Shown here in pieces: positions 1 through 9,792 of a stretch of DNA of 29,115 nt. Origin of the DNA: a virus. The stretch spans positions 1 through 29,115 of IMG/VR virus record IMGVR_UViG_3300017751_000144. One strand, given 5' to 3'. Under the pieces are notes generated by a model, which saw nothing but the letters and a program-made list of their open reading frames with translations, did no database searches and was not told the DNA's origin. Numbering within the stretch: position 1 is the first letter of the stretch; every line of letters begins with the position of its first letter. A program made the position numbers and the translations under genes.

Positions 1-2451
1 GATGAAGACATTGAAGTCTTTTATCCTTCTACTGCTATACTCAAGCCTTCTGACTCTATATGGGGTGGGGCTGTTTATCTCGAACTAACGGGTGTTGCTA
101 GTATTAGTGACTATCCTGTAGAGCGTGGTGACAAAGTATCGGGCGACATATCAGGTGCTAATGCATTCGTAGATAATATCATCTTTGTAAACTTCTCAGG
201 CTCATTAACTCCTATTGCATATCTCTCTAATCTAGCAGGAACGTTCTCATCGAATGACAGTATCACTGTGCGAAAGCCTGACGGCACTACAGTGAATAGA
301 GGTAGACTTCTCGCTGGCTCACTGACTGATGTTACTATTAATCCTAATAATAGACTAGCTGGTCAGAATGTGGGCGACAAGCTCAATTTCGAATCTAGAT
401 CATCGGGTACAAGTGCTACAGGTACAGTCGAGAGTATTAATCTTACGACTACTGGCAAGATAGACTTTGACTTGTTGGATGGCGGCTTCGGATACTCTGT
501 TGCTCCTGCGGGCGCTACAGATGCAGAACAGGCGGCGGCGTTAGCGTTGAACGAGACTAGGATATCTAATCAGGTTGTAATTGTCGGTGGCAGTTCAGCA
601 GTATCATCAATCAAATTAGGCGATCCCATTCTAGCTGATTCTGTTACTGCTTCAGCAGGTACTGTAGTGACTGGCGGCGGAAGTGTTGTGGCTTATAATC
701 ATCCTCTCTTGTATTTCAAAACAGAGAGTCAAACGAAGGCTGAGTTTCTTACATATGTGGGCAGTCAAATTACTCTTGCAGGGGATGGCGCCTCGACAGT
801 AGACCCTAAGATGCTTGCCATCTTTAATAGAGACACAGAAGGGTTATCTACTAACTATAGACTAGGTGACATATCTAATTCTGGTTTCAACTTATCTACA
901 AGAAGATACGTCAACGAAGATGATGCCGACATCTTTGAAGCTTATAGAAGTGGCAATAGTATAACGACTGCACAGACTAACTGGATTGAAGATCGATTAT
1001 TGCCTGCTATCTATGCCGCTGGATTTGGACACTCATTCAACTCAATGGCACAAGGTGAGAGTGTAAGTCTTACTGTAGGATCAAACAATTCTGTTCCTCT
1101 TACTACTATAAGTGCATACAATGCTACAGCTAATTTCACAGTATCTAGTTTAAACAATACTGAAACAGTGAACGTCATTACTGACTTCATTGGAGACTTT
1201 GCTGATAAGCGTCTTGCTGTTATCATTAATGCAAGTTCTATGGTTAATCCAGGCATCTACGAGATCGAGACTACTGACGGCACTACATATTCTGATGCGT
1301 CCTCGCAAGCAATCGGTACGAGATTCGTTGCTTCTGGTCCACAGGCTGGTGGTTCAGGTACTGTAGTTGACGTTGTTGCGACTAACTATGGTATGAGTGG
1401 TACACTTATATCTCAAGGCTTTAATGCTGAGACCTTGAATACTACAATTTCAGATGCGTTTGAATCTAAGCAAATTACTATTGGATCCATAGACGGATTT
1501 ATTACAAACAGTACAGGCACTGACTACGAGAACGATGTATTCACAGAAGTTGAATATGTTGATGTCTCTAGATTTGATAAGAGAGATACTATTCTCACAT
1601 TCGATAGCCCTAGCTTCTTAATAGAGGTTGGTGATATTATAACTCAGACAGTTCAGATTGAAGACCCAACTCTTGCAACTAATAATTTAGTTTCTTACTC
1701 TGCAAAGGGTAGATTTATTAGACGAGATGGCAATGACTTCTATGTTAAGAAGTTATCTTTCTACGACTTCGATGAAGCTTCTACTATTACAATTAAGAAT
1801 GGAGTCTATACATTATCAAATGTTCGAGATGATGTCAACTCTTTACCTATAGGAAGAAATGCTAACTTTAGTGGCATAGCATCTTATGAGCCTGGTCAGA
1901 TTAAGACTGTTACTGTCGATAGCACGGGATATAGATATGCTAATGGCGAGACTGTTGATGTTAAGAACAGCATTGGTCAAATAGTTGCAACAGGAAAAGT
2001 AGACGCTACAGGTATTGGTAAGACAAAAGGAAAGTGGTCATCTAGTACATCCTTCTTGAGTGACGTTACTAAGAAGTTGCCAGACAATGATTACTACCAA
2101 GAGTACTCTTACGACATATCCACTATTGTTGATCCTGAAAAGTATACTCAGCTAATTAAAGATACTGTCGGAGTTGCAGGCACAAAAGTCTTCAGTTCCC
2201 CTCTCATAAATAGTAATAACAATTTAAACAGTACGCTTGATGTTGAGTTTCAAGTTTGGAATCTAAGCACTGAATCTTACGTAACAGAGGGATCGGAAAC
2301 TATGATGACAGAGTTTAATAACGATAGTAATGATTCAATTCCAGACACTACAGTACGTCCAGGATATACTGCATCAGAATCATTGGTATCACAAGTGATT
2401 GAACTTGACACGACAGCATCCGGTGCTATAACAACATCGATAGGAACATAG
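1..2451 (+). CDS. Large baseplate/virion structural protein, 5'-truncated (gp7 position)
   Basis: The frame is open from base 1 to the TAG at 2449-2451, so 816 residues of a longer protein are visible. The GTG at 268 is internal, because the same frame reads sensibly upstream of it. The protein is rich in Ser, Thr, Gly and Asp and has no membrane segment or signal peptide, as expected for a beta-rich virion protein. Two GxGY-type stretches (around 480-520 and 1925-1960) resemble repeated beta units. A GxYxI...GTxF...GSGTV module lies at 1249-1374. Near the C-terminus is YYQEYSYDI followed by KYTQLIKDTVGVAGTK (window-frame residue 698 onward), a motif I associate with large structural proteins of marine T4-like phages. 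It sits directly upstream of gp8, where T4 has gene 7, so a baseplate wedge role is inferred from position. It could instead be a gp6-like or other wedge component. Confidence 0.75.
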   Translation, partial: DEDIEVFYPSTAILKPSDSIWGGAVYLELTGVASISDYPVERGDKVSGDISGANAFVDNIIFVNFSGSLTPIAYLSNLAGTFSSNDSITVRKPDGTTVNRGRLLAGSLTDVTINPNNRLAGQNVGDKLNFESRSSGTSATGTVESINLTTTGKIDFDLLDGGFGYSVAPAGATDAEQAAALALNETRISNQVVIVGGSSAVSSIKLGDPILADSVTASAGTVVTGGGSVVAYNHPLLYFKTESQTKAEFLTYVGSQITLAGDGASTVDPKMLAIFNRDTEGLSTNYRLGDISNSGFNLSTRRYVNEDDADIFEAYRSGNSITTAQTNWIEDRLLPAIYAAGFGHSFNSMAQGESVSLTVGSNNSVPLTTISAYNATANFTVSSLNNTETVNVITDFIGDFADKRLAVIINASSMVNPGIYEIETTDGTTYSDASSQAIGTRFVASGPQAGGSGTVVDVVATNYGMSGTLISQGFNAETLNTTISDAFESKQITIGSIDGFITNSTGTDYENDVFTEVEYVDVSRFDKRDTILTFDSPSFLIEVGDIITQTVQIEDPTLATNNLVSYSAKGRFIRRDGNDFYVKKLSFYDFDEASTITIKNGVYTLSNVRDDVNSLPIGRNANFSGIASYEPGQIKTVTVDSTGYRYANGETVDVKNSIGQIVATGKVDATGIGKTKGKWSSSTSFLSDVTKKLPDNDYYQEYSYDISTIVDPEKYTQLIKDTVGVAGTKVFSSPLINSNNNLNSTLDVEFQVWNLSTESYVTEGSETMMTEFNNDSNDSIPDTTVRPGYTASESLVSQVIELDTTASGAITTSIGT
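1249..1374 (+). repeat. Beta module GxYxI...GTxF...GTV, copy 1 of 4
   Basis: This encodes GIYEIETTDGTTY, a short spacer, then AIGTRFVA and GGSGTVVDV. The same pattern recurs at 14800-14940, 15082-15234 and 21644-21778 in two other genes. It resembles a small beta unit common in phage fibre proteins. Similarity is at protein-pattern level, not nucleotide identity. Confidence 0.5.
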
Positions 2452-2460
2452 GGTAATATA

Positions 2461-4380
2461 ATGGCTAAGATCATTACAGAAAATTTTAGAGTAGAAACAA
2501 CTAAAGAGATGTTCTCTACTTTTACTAGTCAGAATGAGACTATTGAGGCAAACTTCTTGACTGGTTTGGATACGTATGTTGCTAATACTTCTGGCGTTTC
2601 TTTAACTGTTCAACAGAAAAGCGATATACAAGATATTGTAGAAGGACAACTATCAGCTAACCTGCCTGTTGCTTCTTATTATATTGTAGGCTCTAGTGTT
2701 GATAAGACAAATAGTATTTCAAATACACAATTCGAGAAGCGTGAGTTTCAACGTAGAGTTATCTTCGGCAACAAAGTAACAGATGAAAATATTCGTTATA
2801 TGTTTCACAAGAATACTTGGGCAATCAACACCGTATACGATGACTTCGATGATACACAAGATATCTCTTTACTGAATAACACAGTAACAATAGCAAGTTC
2901 GAGTGGAGATTATGAAGTATACAAATGTATCGAGAATGGTAAGAACATAACCTTTCCTAACGGAAGACCTTCGAAGATAGCTCCAAATAAAACTGATATC
3001 GATCCAACAACATACGAACAGATATTCGCTTCAGATGGATATGTATGGAAGTATCTTTTCACAGTACCACAGGGAGATGAACTCGTCTTCGGTACCTCTG
3101 ACAGTTTACCTCTTCCCTATCCATCGTATGGAGACCCATCTGTAATTGCAGCCGCTAAAGAAAATATTTCTCAGATTATTATTGAAGATACTAGGACAAA
3201 CTTATTTTCGGACTATAGATTCGGACCATGTGATACCAATCAAGATGCGAGTCAAGTAGAGTTCACATCTAGCGTATCTGCTTCAGGTAACACTTCAAAT
3301 GTTGTAGTGAAGGCTGCGACAGCATCAGGTAATGCTATAAAGTCTGGATGGTTACTTAAAGATGGCGCAAACTTTTATAAGAATATGTACTTGCGGGCTA
3401 AGTTCAACACAACCTATAATTACAATGTTGTAGAGAATGGTGCAGCCGTAGCAAAATCTATCAATCAAGGTACAGTATTTCTATACAACGTGATTGCATC
3501 AACTACTTCAACTAGCAGTCTAGACATGAGTATTACGATTGACGGTATTGAATCTAGCTTTGCAAACGATACTAATTTTTGGGATGCAACAGAACTTTCC
3601 ATCGTGCCAAAAATTAAAATCTCAAGAAGTACTTCTACTGGCACTCCTGCGATTGCGTATGGCAACATAGACAAGTTCGGCACATTAGACAGCATTTCAT
3701 TTTTCACTAAAGGCAGTGAATACAAATACGCTTCGGCAGAACTTATTCTACCATCTGCTTTGACTGGACTATACACTTCTACAGAGGCAGCCGATCTTAG
3801 ATGCGTTATCTCTCCCAAAGGTGGTCATGGCTCTGACATGATCAACGAGTTAGGGATGAGTAGACTGGCAATTAATACGAACTTCTCTGGAGAAGATGTA
3901 GCTATACCTAATTCCAATACTTACACTAAGGTTGGACTTATTAAGAACCCTATCTTCACTGACGGAATATTCCCCACACAAATTGATAACAGAACGTCTA
4001 TCGTGATTAATGGTGAAAACGTTACGGCTACAACAGTAGCAGGAAGATACGTGAGACAGGTTAAAGTGTTGGATAGTAATACTACAGAGGTTGTTACTGG
4101 TAAAATACATGAGAGTGTCTATGACGGAAGTAATACTACAATTTATCTTGTAGATTATTATGGAAACTTTCAAAGCACTTTTGAAACTGGTTTGATTTAC
4201 ATAAGCACAGATTTAACTACTTCCGCTACGGAGGGTGAATCAATCAGTATAAATAATACAGACGTTACTTACGGCAAGTACTCTCCTTACAGTGGAGAAG
4301 TTTTACACTTTGTAGACTTCGATCCCATTCAGAGACAAGCCGCACGTAAAGAAAAAATTAAATTTATTTTCGATTTCTAG
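2461..4380 (+). CDS. 8: Baseplate wedge protein gp8
   Basis: This is a homologue of T4 gp8, the wedge subunit that joins gp7, gp10 and gp53 in the baseplate. Remembered T4 gp8 hallmarks are visible in the right order: YEVYKCIENGK at residues 151-161 (T4 has a WLVYRCLD-type segment), DGYVWKYLFTVP at 192-203 (T4 DGYVWEYLFEIP), and a C-terminus GEVLHF...KIKFIFDF (T4 GEMIYM...INILFTF). The N-terminus, ITENFRVETTKEMF, is typical of marine relatives. At 639 residues it is nearly twice T4 gp8 (334 residues). The extra length lies mostly in the middle and at the N-terminus, so peripheral domains have been added. The ATG follows the preceding stop by 9 bases, and a GGG-type Shine-Dalgarno overlaps that stop codon, suggesting coupled translation. 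Confidence 0.9.
   Translation: MAKIITENFRVETTKEMFSTFTSQNETIEANFLTGLDTYVANTSGVSLTVQQKSDIQDIVEGQLSANLPVASYYIVGSSVDKTNSISNTQFEKREFQRRVIFGNKVTDENIRYMFHKNTWAINTVYDDFDDTQDISLLNNTVTIASSSGDYEVYKCIENGKNITFPNGRPSKIAPNKTDIDPTTYEQIFASDGYVWKYLFTVPQGDELVFGTSDSLPLPYPSYGDPSVIAAAKENISQIIIEDTRTNLFSDYRFGPCDTNQDASQVEFTSSVSASGNTSNVVVKAATASGNAIKSGWLLKDGANFYKNMYLRAKFNTTYNYNVVENGAAVAKSINQGTVFLYNVIASTTSTSSLDMSITIDGIESSFANDTNFWDATELSIVPKIKISRSTSTGTPAIAYGNIDKFGTLDSISFFTKGSEYKYASAELILPSALTGLYTSTEAADLRCVISPKGGHGSDMINELGMSRLAINTNFSGEDVAIPNSNTYTKVGLIKNPIFTDGIFPTQIDNRTSIVINGENVTATTVAGRYVRQVKVLDSNTTEVVTGKIHESVYDGSNTTIYLVDYYGNFQSTFETGLIYISTDLTTSATEGESISINNTDVTYGKYSPYSGEVLHFVDFDPIQRQAARKEKIKFIFDF
4248..4255 (+). promoter_or_regulatory. 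Possible intragenic late promoter (TATAAATA)
   Basis: An exact T4 late -10 octamer lies inside the 3' end of the gp8 gene, 141 bases before the start of the next gene. It could boost expression of the 1737-residue protein. At this AT content a few chance octamers are expected in the window, and this one is inside coding sequence, so support is weak. Confidence 0.3.
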
Positions 4381-4396
4381 GAAAAGAGTATAATAC

Positions 4397-7300
4397 ATGG
4401 GCATTAATACAGACTTAAATGTTGATCCGTACTATGACGATTTCAGTGAAGCTAAACAGTTTAACCGCATTCTGTTTAAGCCCGCAAAAGCCGTACAAGC
4501 ACGTGAGTTAACACAACTTCAAAGCATTCTTCAAAAGCAGGTAGAGCGGTTCGGCTCTAATGTTTACAAAGAAGGTACTATCATTAGTGGTATCAACATC
4601 ACTTCACGTCCAGATATTTCCTATGTAAAGTTGAATGACACCACCGGCTTTACAGACCCAGCAGTCTATAGTCAAACAGACGCAGTTACATACACAGTAA
4701 CTGGTCAAGCAACTGGTCTTGTCGCTGAGATCATCTTTGGTGAGAATGGTTTCCAGACTCAAGATCCTGATCTCAAAACATTCTACATCAACTACATAAG
4801 TTTCGATGATACGACAGTACCGGGTGCCAGCTCAACTGATGTAAAAGAATTCACACAAGGTGAAGTTCTCGCTATTAAAGATTCATCTGGAGCAGTTGTA
4901 CAATCTGTGACCGTAGCTACCGTCTCCGCCCATGCCGGTAAGTCTTTCGGTGTTTCATGTGAAGAAGGTGTTGTATATCAGAAAGGTCACTTTATCTTTG
5001 TCGATAACCAATTCGTCATTGTATCTAAGTACTCTAACATTCCAGGCGCAACATCTGTTGGTTTCTCTGTAGCAGAAAACTTAATCAATTCTAATCAAGA
5101 TACTACTCTGTTAGATAACGCCGCAGGCTTTAATAACGAAAACGCACCAGGCGCTGACAGATTACAACTTGTACCACAGCTAGTAGCGTTTCCAACAGTA
5201 ACAGAACCAGAAGAGTTCTTTGCGCTTGTTCGATACGTTGACGGTGAAGCGGTACGTATTCGTGACAGAACAGAGTTTAATGTAGTAGGTGACGAACTCG
5301 CACGTAGAACATTTGATGAGTCAGGCAACTATGTAACGAACGGTCTTAAAGTAACACTTGAGCAAGACGGAGCAAACTCTTATGCAGTCGTAGCTCCTGG
5401 TAAAGCATATGTGTTTGGTCGTGAGACTACTAATGTATCTGCAAGAAAACTTTTAATTGATCCTACTACTGTTACGCAAGCTAAGGATAATCAATACACT
5501 GGTGTACAGTACGGACAATACTTCACATTCAACTCCTCAGCCGGAGAGGACTTAGATGATTTCGATCTTGACGGAAGCGTTGTAAACCTTTTTAACGGCA
5601 GTACTATTATAGGCACATGTTCAGTGTCGAATGTTACTCCAGGTAAACTCTACGTATACAACATACGAAAGATAGCTACTAAAGAAAACACTGCTATTAC
5701 TAAAATAGGAAACACTGATGTCACTAATAGTGGAACGCTATATGGCGTGAACAGTGGCGGTAAGATATTCGATGCTGGTAAAGGTAGTATGAATTCGATA
5801 TCTAACGTAGCCTTCACTCAAAGAATTAGACAGAAGATTGATGGTCAGCCTGCTAATATTACTATTGCCGCTACCACCGACTTCAAGCCACTTCCTAATA
5901 GTAGTGTGATAGCAGTTGATACTGCCAACAATGTTTTAAGTTGTTCTGCATCATATGTTAACACTAACGATCTTCAAGTCAGTATCTCTACTAATGGTGT
6001 AGGTTATGACTATATTTACTTTGATGCAATCATCACTGCCACTCAAGAAGATGGACTACAAGAGCTGGATATATACGTCAACACATCTTACGATCTTGAC
6101 GGTAATGGAGCATTTGGTGTTTCTAATATGGCATCACTTGGTGTTCCCAATGCAATTAAACTTCTTGAAGTAGTTGACACTACTGCTCCTACAGTTGACA
6201 TAACATCTAAGTTCAAACTAGTTAACAATCAAAAAGACCATTTCTATGATCACTCTTTCCTTACCCTTAAAGCAGGAGAGACTATAGCAGACAATGCTTC
6301 AATCAGAGTTAAAGTTAAAGTTTTACGTAGACAGTCTACATTAGGAAGTGGCTACTTAACAGTAGATAGCTACAGTACTTTGCCTAATAAGAACTTAGTC
6401 GGAAACTTTTTAGGTAAGAATGGAGTGAATTACAATTTATCTAACTGCTTTGACTTCAGACCATATAAGCAACCTTTAGCGGCATATGCACTCGGTACTT
6501 CTGGCGCATCAACGGTAACTGCATTATCTTCTGCCATCGTACCTTGCATCTCTCCTTCTAACGAAAACACTATTCAGTCTAGCCAATCATATTTCATGTC
6601 ACGTATAGATAGCGTGGTGTTAGATGAGTTCGGAGATATGTTTATATACAAAGGCGGAGAAGCAGAGAACCCAAGTATTCCATCTATTCCTGGACTCTAT
6701 GCCTTAAGCAATGTGTATGTTCCAGGCAATCAAACTAAAATTAGTGGTAACGATCCTATTCGAACTATTGATGTGTCGAATAAGAATTACACTATGAAAG
6801 AGATTCAAGGTATTGAGCAAAAGATTGATAGACTTACTGATCTAGTATCACTCAGTCTACTTGAGACTCAAACCAAGAGTTTATTTATTCCAGACTCAAC
6901 CGGCGCTAATAGATTCAAAAATGGCATTTTAGTCGATAGCTTTAAAACTCTCGCTGTAGGCGATCTTAAAGATCCTGAATTTGGAGCCGCTATTGATAAG
7001 TCACGAACAGTTGCAACTCCTGCAGTAACTCAGTTCCCGATTGATCTTAAAGTTGAGACAAGCACCGGTGCAAATATCTATCAAGATGTGGTAACTCTTG
7101 CTGACACGGGAACACGTGTTACTGTAATTCAGCAACCATTTGCGACTAACTTTAGAAATTGTGTATCTAACTTCTACAACTACATAGGCAAATCCTCTAT
7201 CGATCCACCATTCGATGCTGGATACGATATCATTCAGAACCCAGCAATTAATTTAGAAATTGATTTCGCAACTCCTATATTGGAACTGATCGACAATCTG

Positions 7301-9610
7301 CAAGAATTTATTCCACTCACAAGAGAGCAAGTGAGTACTATTAGCAATGGAATCACACGTGTAAGAGATAATGGAATACTTAATACAGAAACTGGAACTA
7401 CCACTACTACAACCACAAGTCTAGTAGCTGATAGTGAATCGACTACAAGTAGTGTAGGAAACTTTGTCACTGATGTTACGATGTCTCCTTACATTCAATC
7501 TAGAGAAGTTAAGATTCTAGTAACTGGTCTCAGACCAAACGCTAGACACTACTTTTTCTTAGACGGCACTGCAATTAACACCCACGTTTATCCTGGCGAA
7601 GTTAATCCCACAGTAGTAGGATCAGCGTCAGAATATAATGTAAGTGAAGTCGAAGCTAAGGGCACATTAGGAAGTTCAGTACGTACAGATAGTGAAGGAA
7701 CCCTTGCCGCAGTATTCGTAATACCTGAAGCGACTTTCTTTGTAGGTGAACGTTCCATCGAAATAGCTGACGTTGATCAATACGTCAGTCTCGACAGCGG
7801 TAAAACATCTTACACTAAAGCTGTTTACAGAGCATATAACTTTGAGGTCAGTAAGTCAGATTTAACTCAGACAACTCGTACCCCAACATTTGATACTGAA
7901 AGAAACGTAACGACTAGATCCTTTACTAGACAGTGGAGAACTGATCCTATTGCTCAAACGTTTATCGTCAGACCTGCTCAAGCAAATGGTGCAAGCATGT
8001 CTATGATCAGTAGCGTAGATGTTTACTTCAAGTCTAAGTCTAGCTCCGTGGGCGCAACACTCGAATTGAGAGAAGTTGTAAACGGATATCCTTCTCAAGC
8101 GACTTTACCTTTCGGTAGAAAGCATTTGCGTCCAACTCAAATTACAATTTCGAATGACGGAACTGCGGCAACTACATTTGAGTTTAAGAATCCTGTAAAG
8201 CTTAACGTCAACAAGGAATACTGTTTCGTTGTTATTCCAGATGCTAACTCACCAGACTTCTTACTCTTCACCTCAAAAGTCGGCGGGACTGACCTAGCGA
8301 CAGGTACATCAATCACTAACGATTGGGGCGATGGAGTTCTGTTTACGTCTACTAATGATAGTGCTTGGAAATCTTATCAGGATGAAGATATCAAATTCGT
8401 TCTTAAAAGATATCAGCATCAGGCAACACCTGGATTCGTTGAACTGTCTCCTAATGATGTAGAGTTCTTTACTGTAACCGATACAACATCACAGTTTAGA
8501 GTTGACGAACTTGCTTATGTTAAAAAGCCCACTAGCTATGCGTGTGGTATTAACAACAGAACTTTGACAATTACTGGAGGAAGTGTATTCGGTGTAGGCG
8601 ATTACGTTCTTATTGAAGACGACGGTATCAAGTTCTTATCTGAGATCACTGCCGCAGATGCATCATCCGAAACTATTACATTACGTACTCCTTACACATC
8701 ATCTACAACAAATGCCGCAGTCGCATCTGTTGCGGTAGCGGGCAGAGTATCTTACTTCAATAAGAGAAAGAGTGATAAGGTATTCTTAAGAAAGAGTTCT
8801 GCTAAGTCAAATAACTTCTTTGCCGCAGGTGAAGTGTTGACAGGATATAGAACTGGAGCAACAACTACTATTTCAACAGTAGACGATGAGCCAATCTCAT
8901 ACTTCCAACCACAAATCTTTACCAGCAATGGACTTAGAACTTCTACTGACTTGACTCTTTATAATGGAGCAACGGTTGATAAAGTTATTCCATCAAACGG
9001 GAATGTGTATAACACAAATGCTTTGAGAAAAATTAACAGTACGTCTAATATTGTTAATGGAGATTTGAGTATAGAAAACGACTTTAAGATTAGAGTTGGT
9101 ATGACGAACAACGGATTCCAATCTGCAACTCCAATAGTAGATGCTGATCTTTCTATTCTTAATGTTTACAAATATAACATATCTGATAATAGTTCAGCAA
9201 CTTCAAGTTGGGTAACCAGAGAAGTAGTTCTTCAAGAGCAACTAGATGCAACTGGAATGCGAGTGTACTTAAGTGCATACAGACCAGCAGGAACATATGT
9301 CGATGTGTATGCTAGATTTGTTTATCCCACAGACGTTGAAGTCAAGAGTGACTGGATCAAACTGGTCAACTCAAGTGAGGATATGTATTCTAATCAATCG
9401 AATACTCTAGACTATAGAGAGTTTCAATATGATCTATCTTCTGAGACTAATGAGTTTAGTACATTCCAGTTGAGATTTGAGATGCGACACGCTACTAGTA
9501 ATGAAATCAATAATAGTAATGATGCAGGCACTACAAACGATATCAATGTATCGCCAGCGGAAAATATCTTCCCTCATATTTTTGATTACAGAGCGATTGC
9601 ACTGACATGA
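4397..9610 (+). CDS. DUF4815-type giant virion structural protein
   Basis: A 1737-residue protein with an N-terminus (NVDPYYDDF, ILFKPAKAVQARELTQLQ, then QVERFGSNVYKEG) characteristic of DUF4815 structural proteins of large myoviruses. The family feature FDESGNYV...PGKAYVFGRET follows at about residues 308-350. A run of seven Thr (1001-1007) looks like a hinge before a C-terminal section: MSPYIQSREV (1029), a LRPNARHYFFLDG unit (~1045-1057), and DPIAQTF (from 1183) leading to SVDVYFKSKS and an NGYP...LPF block. I associate that block with the C-terminal half of marine phage structural proteins. The role is presumably a baseplate-peripheral or fibre-attachment protein; the exact T4 counterpart is unclear. 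The ATG is preceded by GAAAAGAG. The last codons overlap the next gene by 4 bases (ATGA). The long beta-rich body carries no visible enzyme motif. Confidence 0.85.
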   Translation: MGINTDLNVDPYYDDFSEAKQFNRILFKPAKAVQARELTQLQSILQKQVERFGSNVYKEGTIISGINITSRPDISYVKLNDTTGFTDPAVYSQTDAVTYTVTGQATGLVAEIIFGENGFQTQDPDLKTFYINYISFDDTTVPGASSTDVKEFTQGEVLAIKDSSGAVVQSVTVATVSAHAGKSFGVSCEEGVVYQKGHFIFVDNQFVIVSKYSNIPGATSVGFSVAENLINSNQDTTLLDNAAGFNNENAPGADRLQLVPQLVAFPTVTEPEEFFALVRYVDGEAVRIRDRTEFNVVGDELARRTFDESGNYVTNGLKVTLEQDGANSYAVVAPGKAYVFGRETTNVSARKLLIDPTTVTQAKDNQYTGVQYGQYFTFNSSAGEDLDDFDLDGSVVNLFNGSTIIGTCSVSNVTPGKLYVYNIRKIATKENTAITKIGNTDVTNSGTLYGVNSGGKIFDAGKGSMNSISNVAFTQRIRQKIDGQPANITIAATTDFKPLPNSSVIAVDTANNVLSCSASYVNTNDLQVSISTNGVGYDYIYFDAIITATQEDGLQELDIYVNTSYDLDGNGAFGVSNMASLGVPNAIKLLEVVDTTAPTVDITSKFKLVNNQKDHFYDHSFLTLKAGETIADNASIRVKVKVLRRQSTLGSGYLTVDSYSTLPNKNLVGNFLGKNGVNYNLSNCFDFRPYKQPLAAYALGTSGASTVTALSSAIVPCISPSNENTIQSSQSYFMSRIDSVVLDEFGDMFIYKGGEAENPSIPSIPGLYALSNVYVPGNQTKISGNDPIRTIDVSNKNYTMKEIQGIEQKIDRLTDLVSLSLLETQTKSLFIPDSTGANRFKNGILVDSFKTLAVGDLKDPEFGAAIDKSRTVATPAVTQFPIDLKVETSTGANIYQDVVTLADTGTRVTVIQQPFATNFRNCVSNFYNYIGKSSIDPPFDAGYDIIQNPAINLEIDFATPILELIDNLQEFIPLTREQVSTISNGITRVRDNGILNTETGTTTTTTTSLVADSESTTSSVGNFVTDVTMSPYIQSREVKILVTGLRPNARHYFFLDGTAINTHVYPGEVNPTVVGSASEYNVSEVEAKGTLGSSVRTDSEGTLAAVFVIPEATFFVGERSIEIADVDQYVSLDSGKTSYTKAVYRAYNFEVSKSDLTQTTRTPTFDTERNVTTRSFTRQWRTDPIAQTFIVRPAQANGASMSMISSVDVYFKSKSSSVGATLELREVVNGYPSQATLPFGRKHLRPTQITISNDGTAATTFEFKNPVKLNVNKEYCFVVIPDANSPDFLLFTSKVGGTDLATGTSITNDWGDGVLFTSTNDSAWKSYQDEDIKFVLKRYQHQATPGFVELSPNDVEFFTVTDTTSQFRVDELAYVKKPTSYACGINNRTLTITGGSVFGVGDYVLIEDDGIKFLSEITAADASSETITLRTPYTSSTTNAAVASVAVAGRVSYFNKRKSDKVFLRKSSAKSNNFFAAGEVLTGYRTGATTTISTVDDEPISYFQPQIFTSNGLRTSTDLTLYNGATVDKVIPSNGNVYNTNALRKINSTSNIVNGDLSIENDFKIRVGMTNNGFQSATPIVDADLSILNVYKYNISDNSSATSSWVTREVVLQEQLDATGMRVYLSAYRPAGTYVDVYARFVYPTDVEVKSDWIKLVNSSEDMYSNQSNTLDYREFQYDLSSETNEFSTFQLRFEMRHATSNEINNSNDAGTTNDINVSPAENIFPHIFDYRAIALT

Positions 9611-9792
9611 TAGTTGAAGGATACATAAGAAAAGAAGCCGGCGTTGTCAACACTGATATATCTGCTTTTAGATCAGCTAAGGCAAGAATTGAACAGACTA
9701 GGACGATTCAGTCACTAGAGGCTCGACTAAATACTTTAGAAGAGGTAGTACAGTCACTACAACAAACATGCAAAGAGATAACAAATGAGTAG
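9607..9792 (+). CDS. Small coiled-coil protein (61 residues)
   Basis: An unrecognised short protein. Residues 18-61 are strongly helical, with heptad-like hydrophobics (IEQTRTIQSLEARLNTLEEVVQ) that predict a coiled coil. The N-terminus, YIRKEAGVVNTDISAF, contains no signal peptide. The start ATG overlaps the upstream stop (ATGA), and the stop region overlaps the next start by 8 bases. The gene is therefore embedded in a translationally coupled chain between the DUF4815 protein and the S74 fibre. An oligomerisation partner or assembly factor for a trimeric fibre is a reasonable inference, not demonstrated. Reality is supported by the perfect spacing with both neighbours. Confidence 0.75.
   Translation: MIVEGYIRKEAGVVNTDISAFRSAKARIEQTRTIQSLEARLNTLEEVVQSLQQTCKEITNE

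Noticed and set aside
268-270. GTG as start of the first gene
   Set aside because: The same frame is open and protein-like from base 1, with no Shine-Dalgarno before 268, so the gene is truncated by the window edge.
2206-2213. CATAAATA as a late promoter for gp8
   Set aside because: It has a mismatch at the first base, lies inside coding sequence and is about 250 bases upstream; chance matches are expected at this AT content.
6079-6126. DLDGNGAFG in the DUF4815 protein as an EF-hand calcium site
   Set aside because: Only the first half of the loop matches (D-x-D-x-N-G). Flanking helices are not apparent and the region is beta-rich.
9785-9792. Programmed frameshift between the small coiled-coil gene and the S74 fibre
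   Set aside because: There is no slippery heptamer at the overlap, and the downstream gene has its own ATG with an AAAGAGA ribosome-binding segment, so ordinary coupling explains the overlap.
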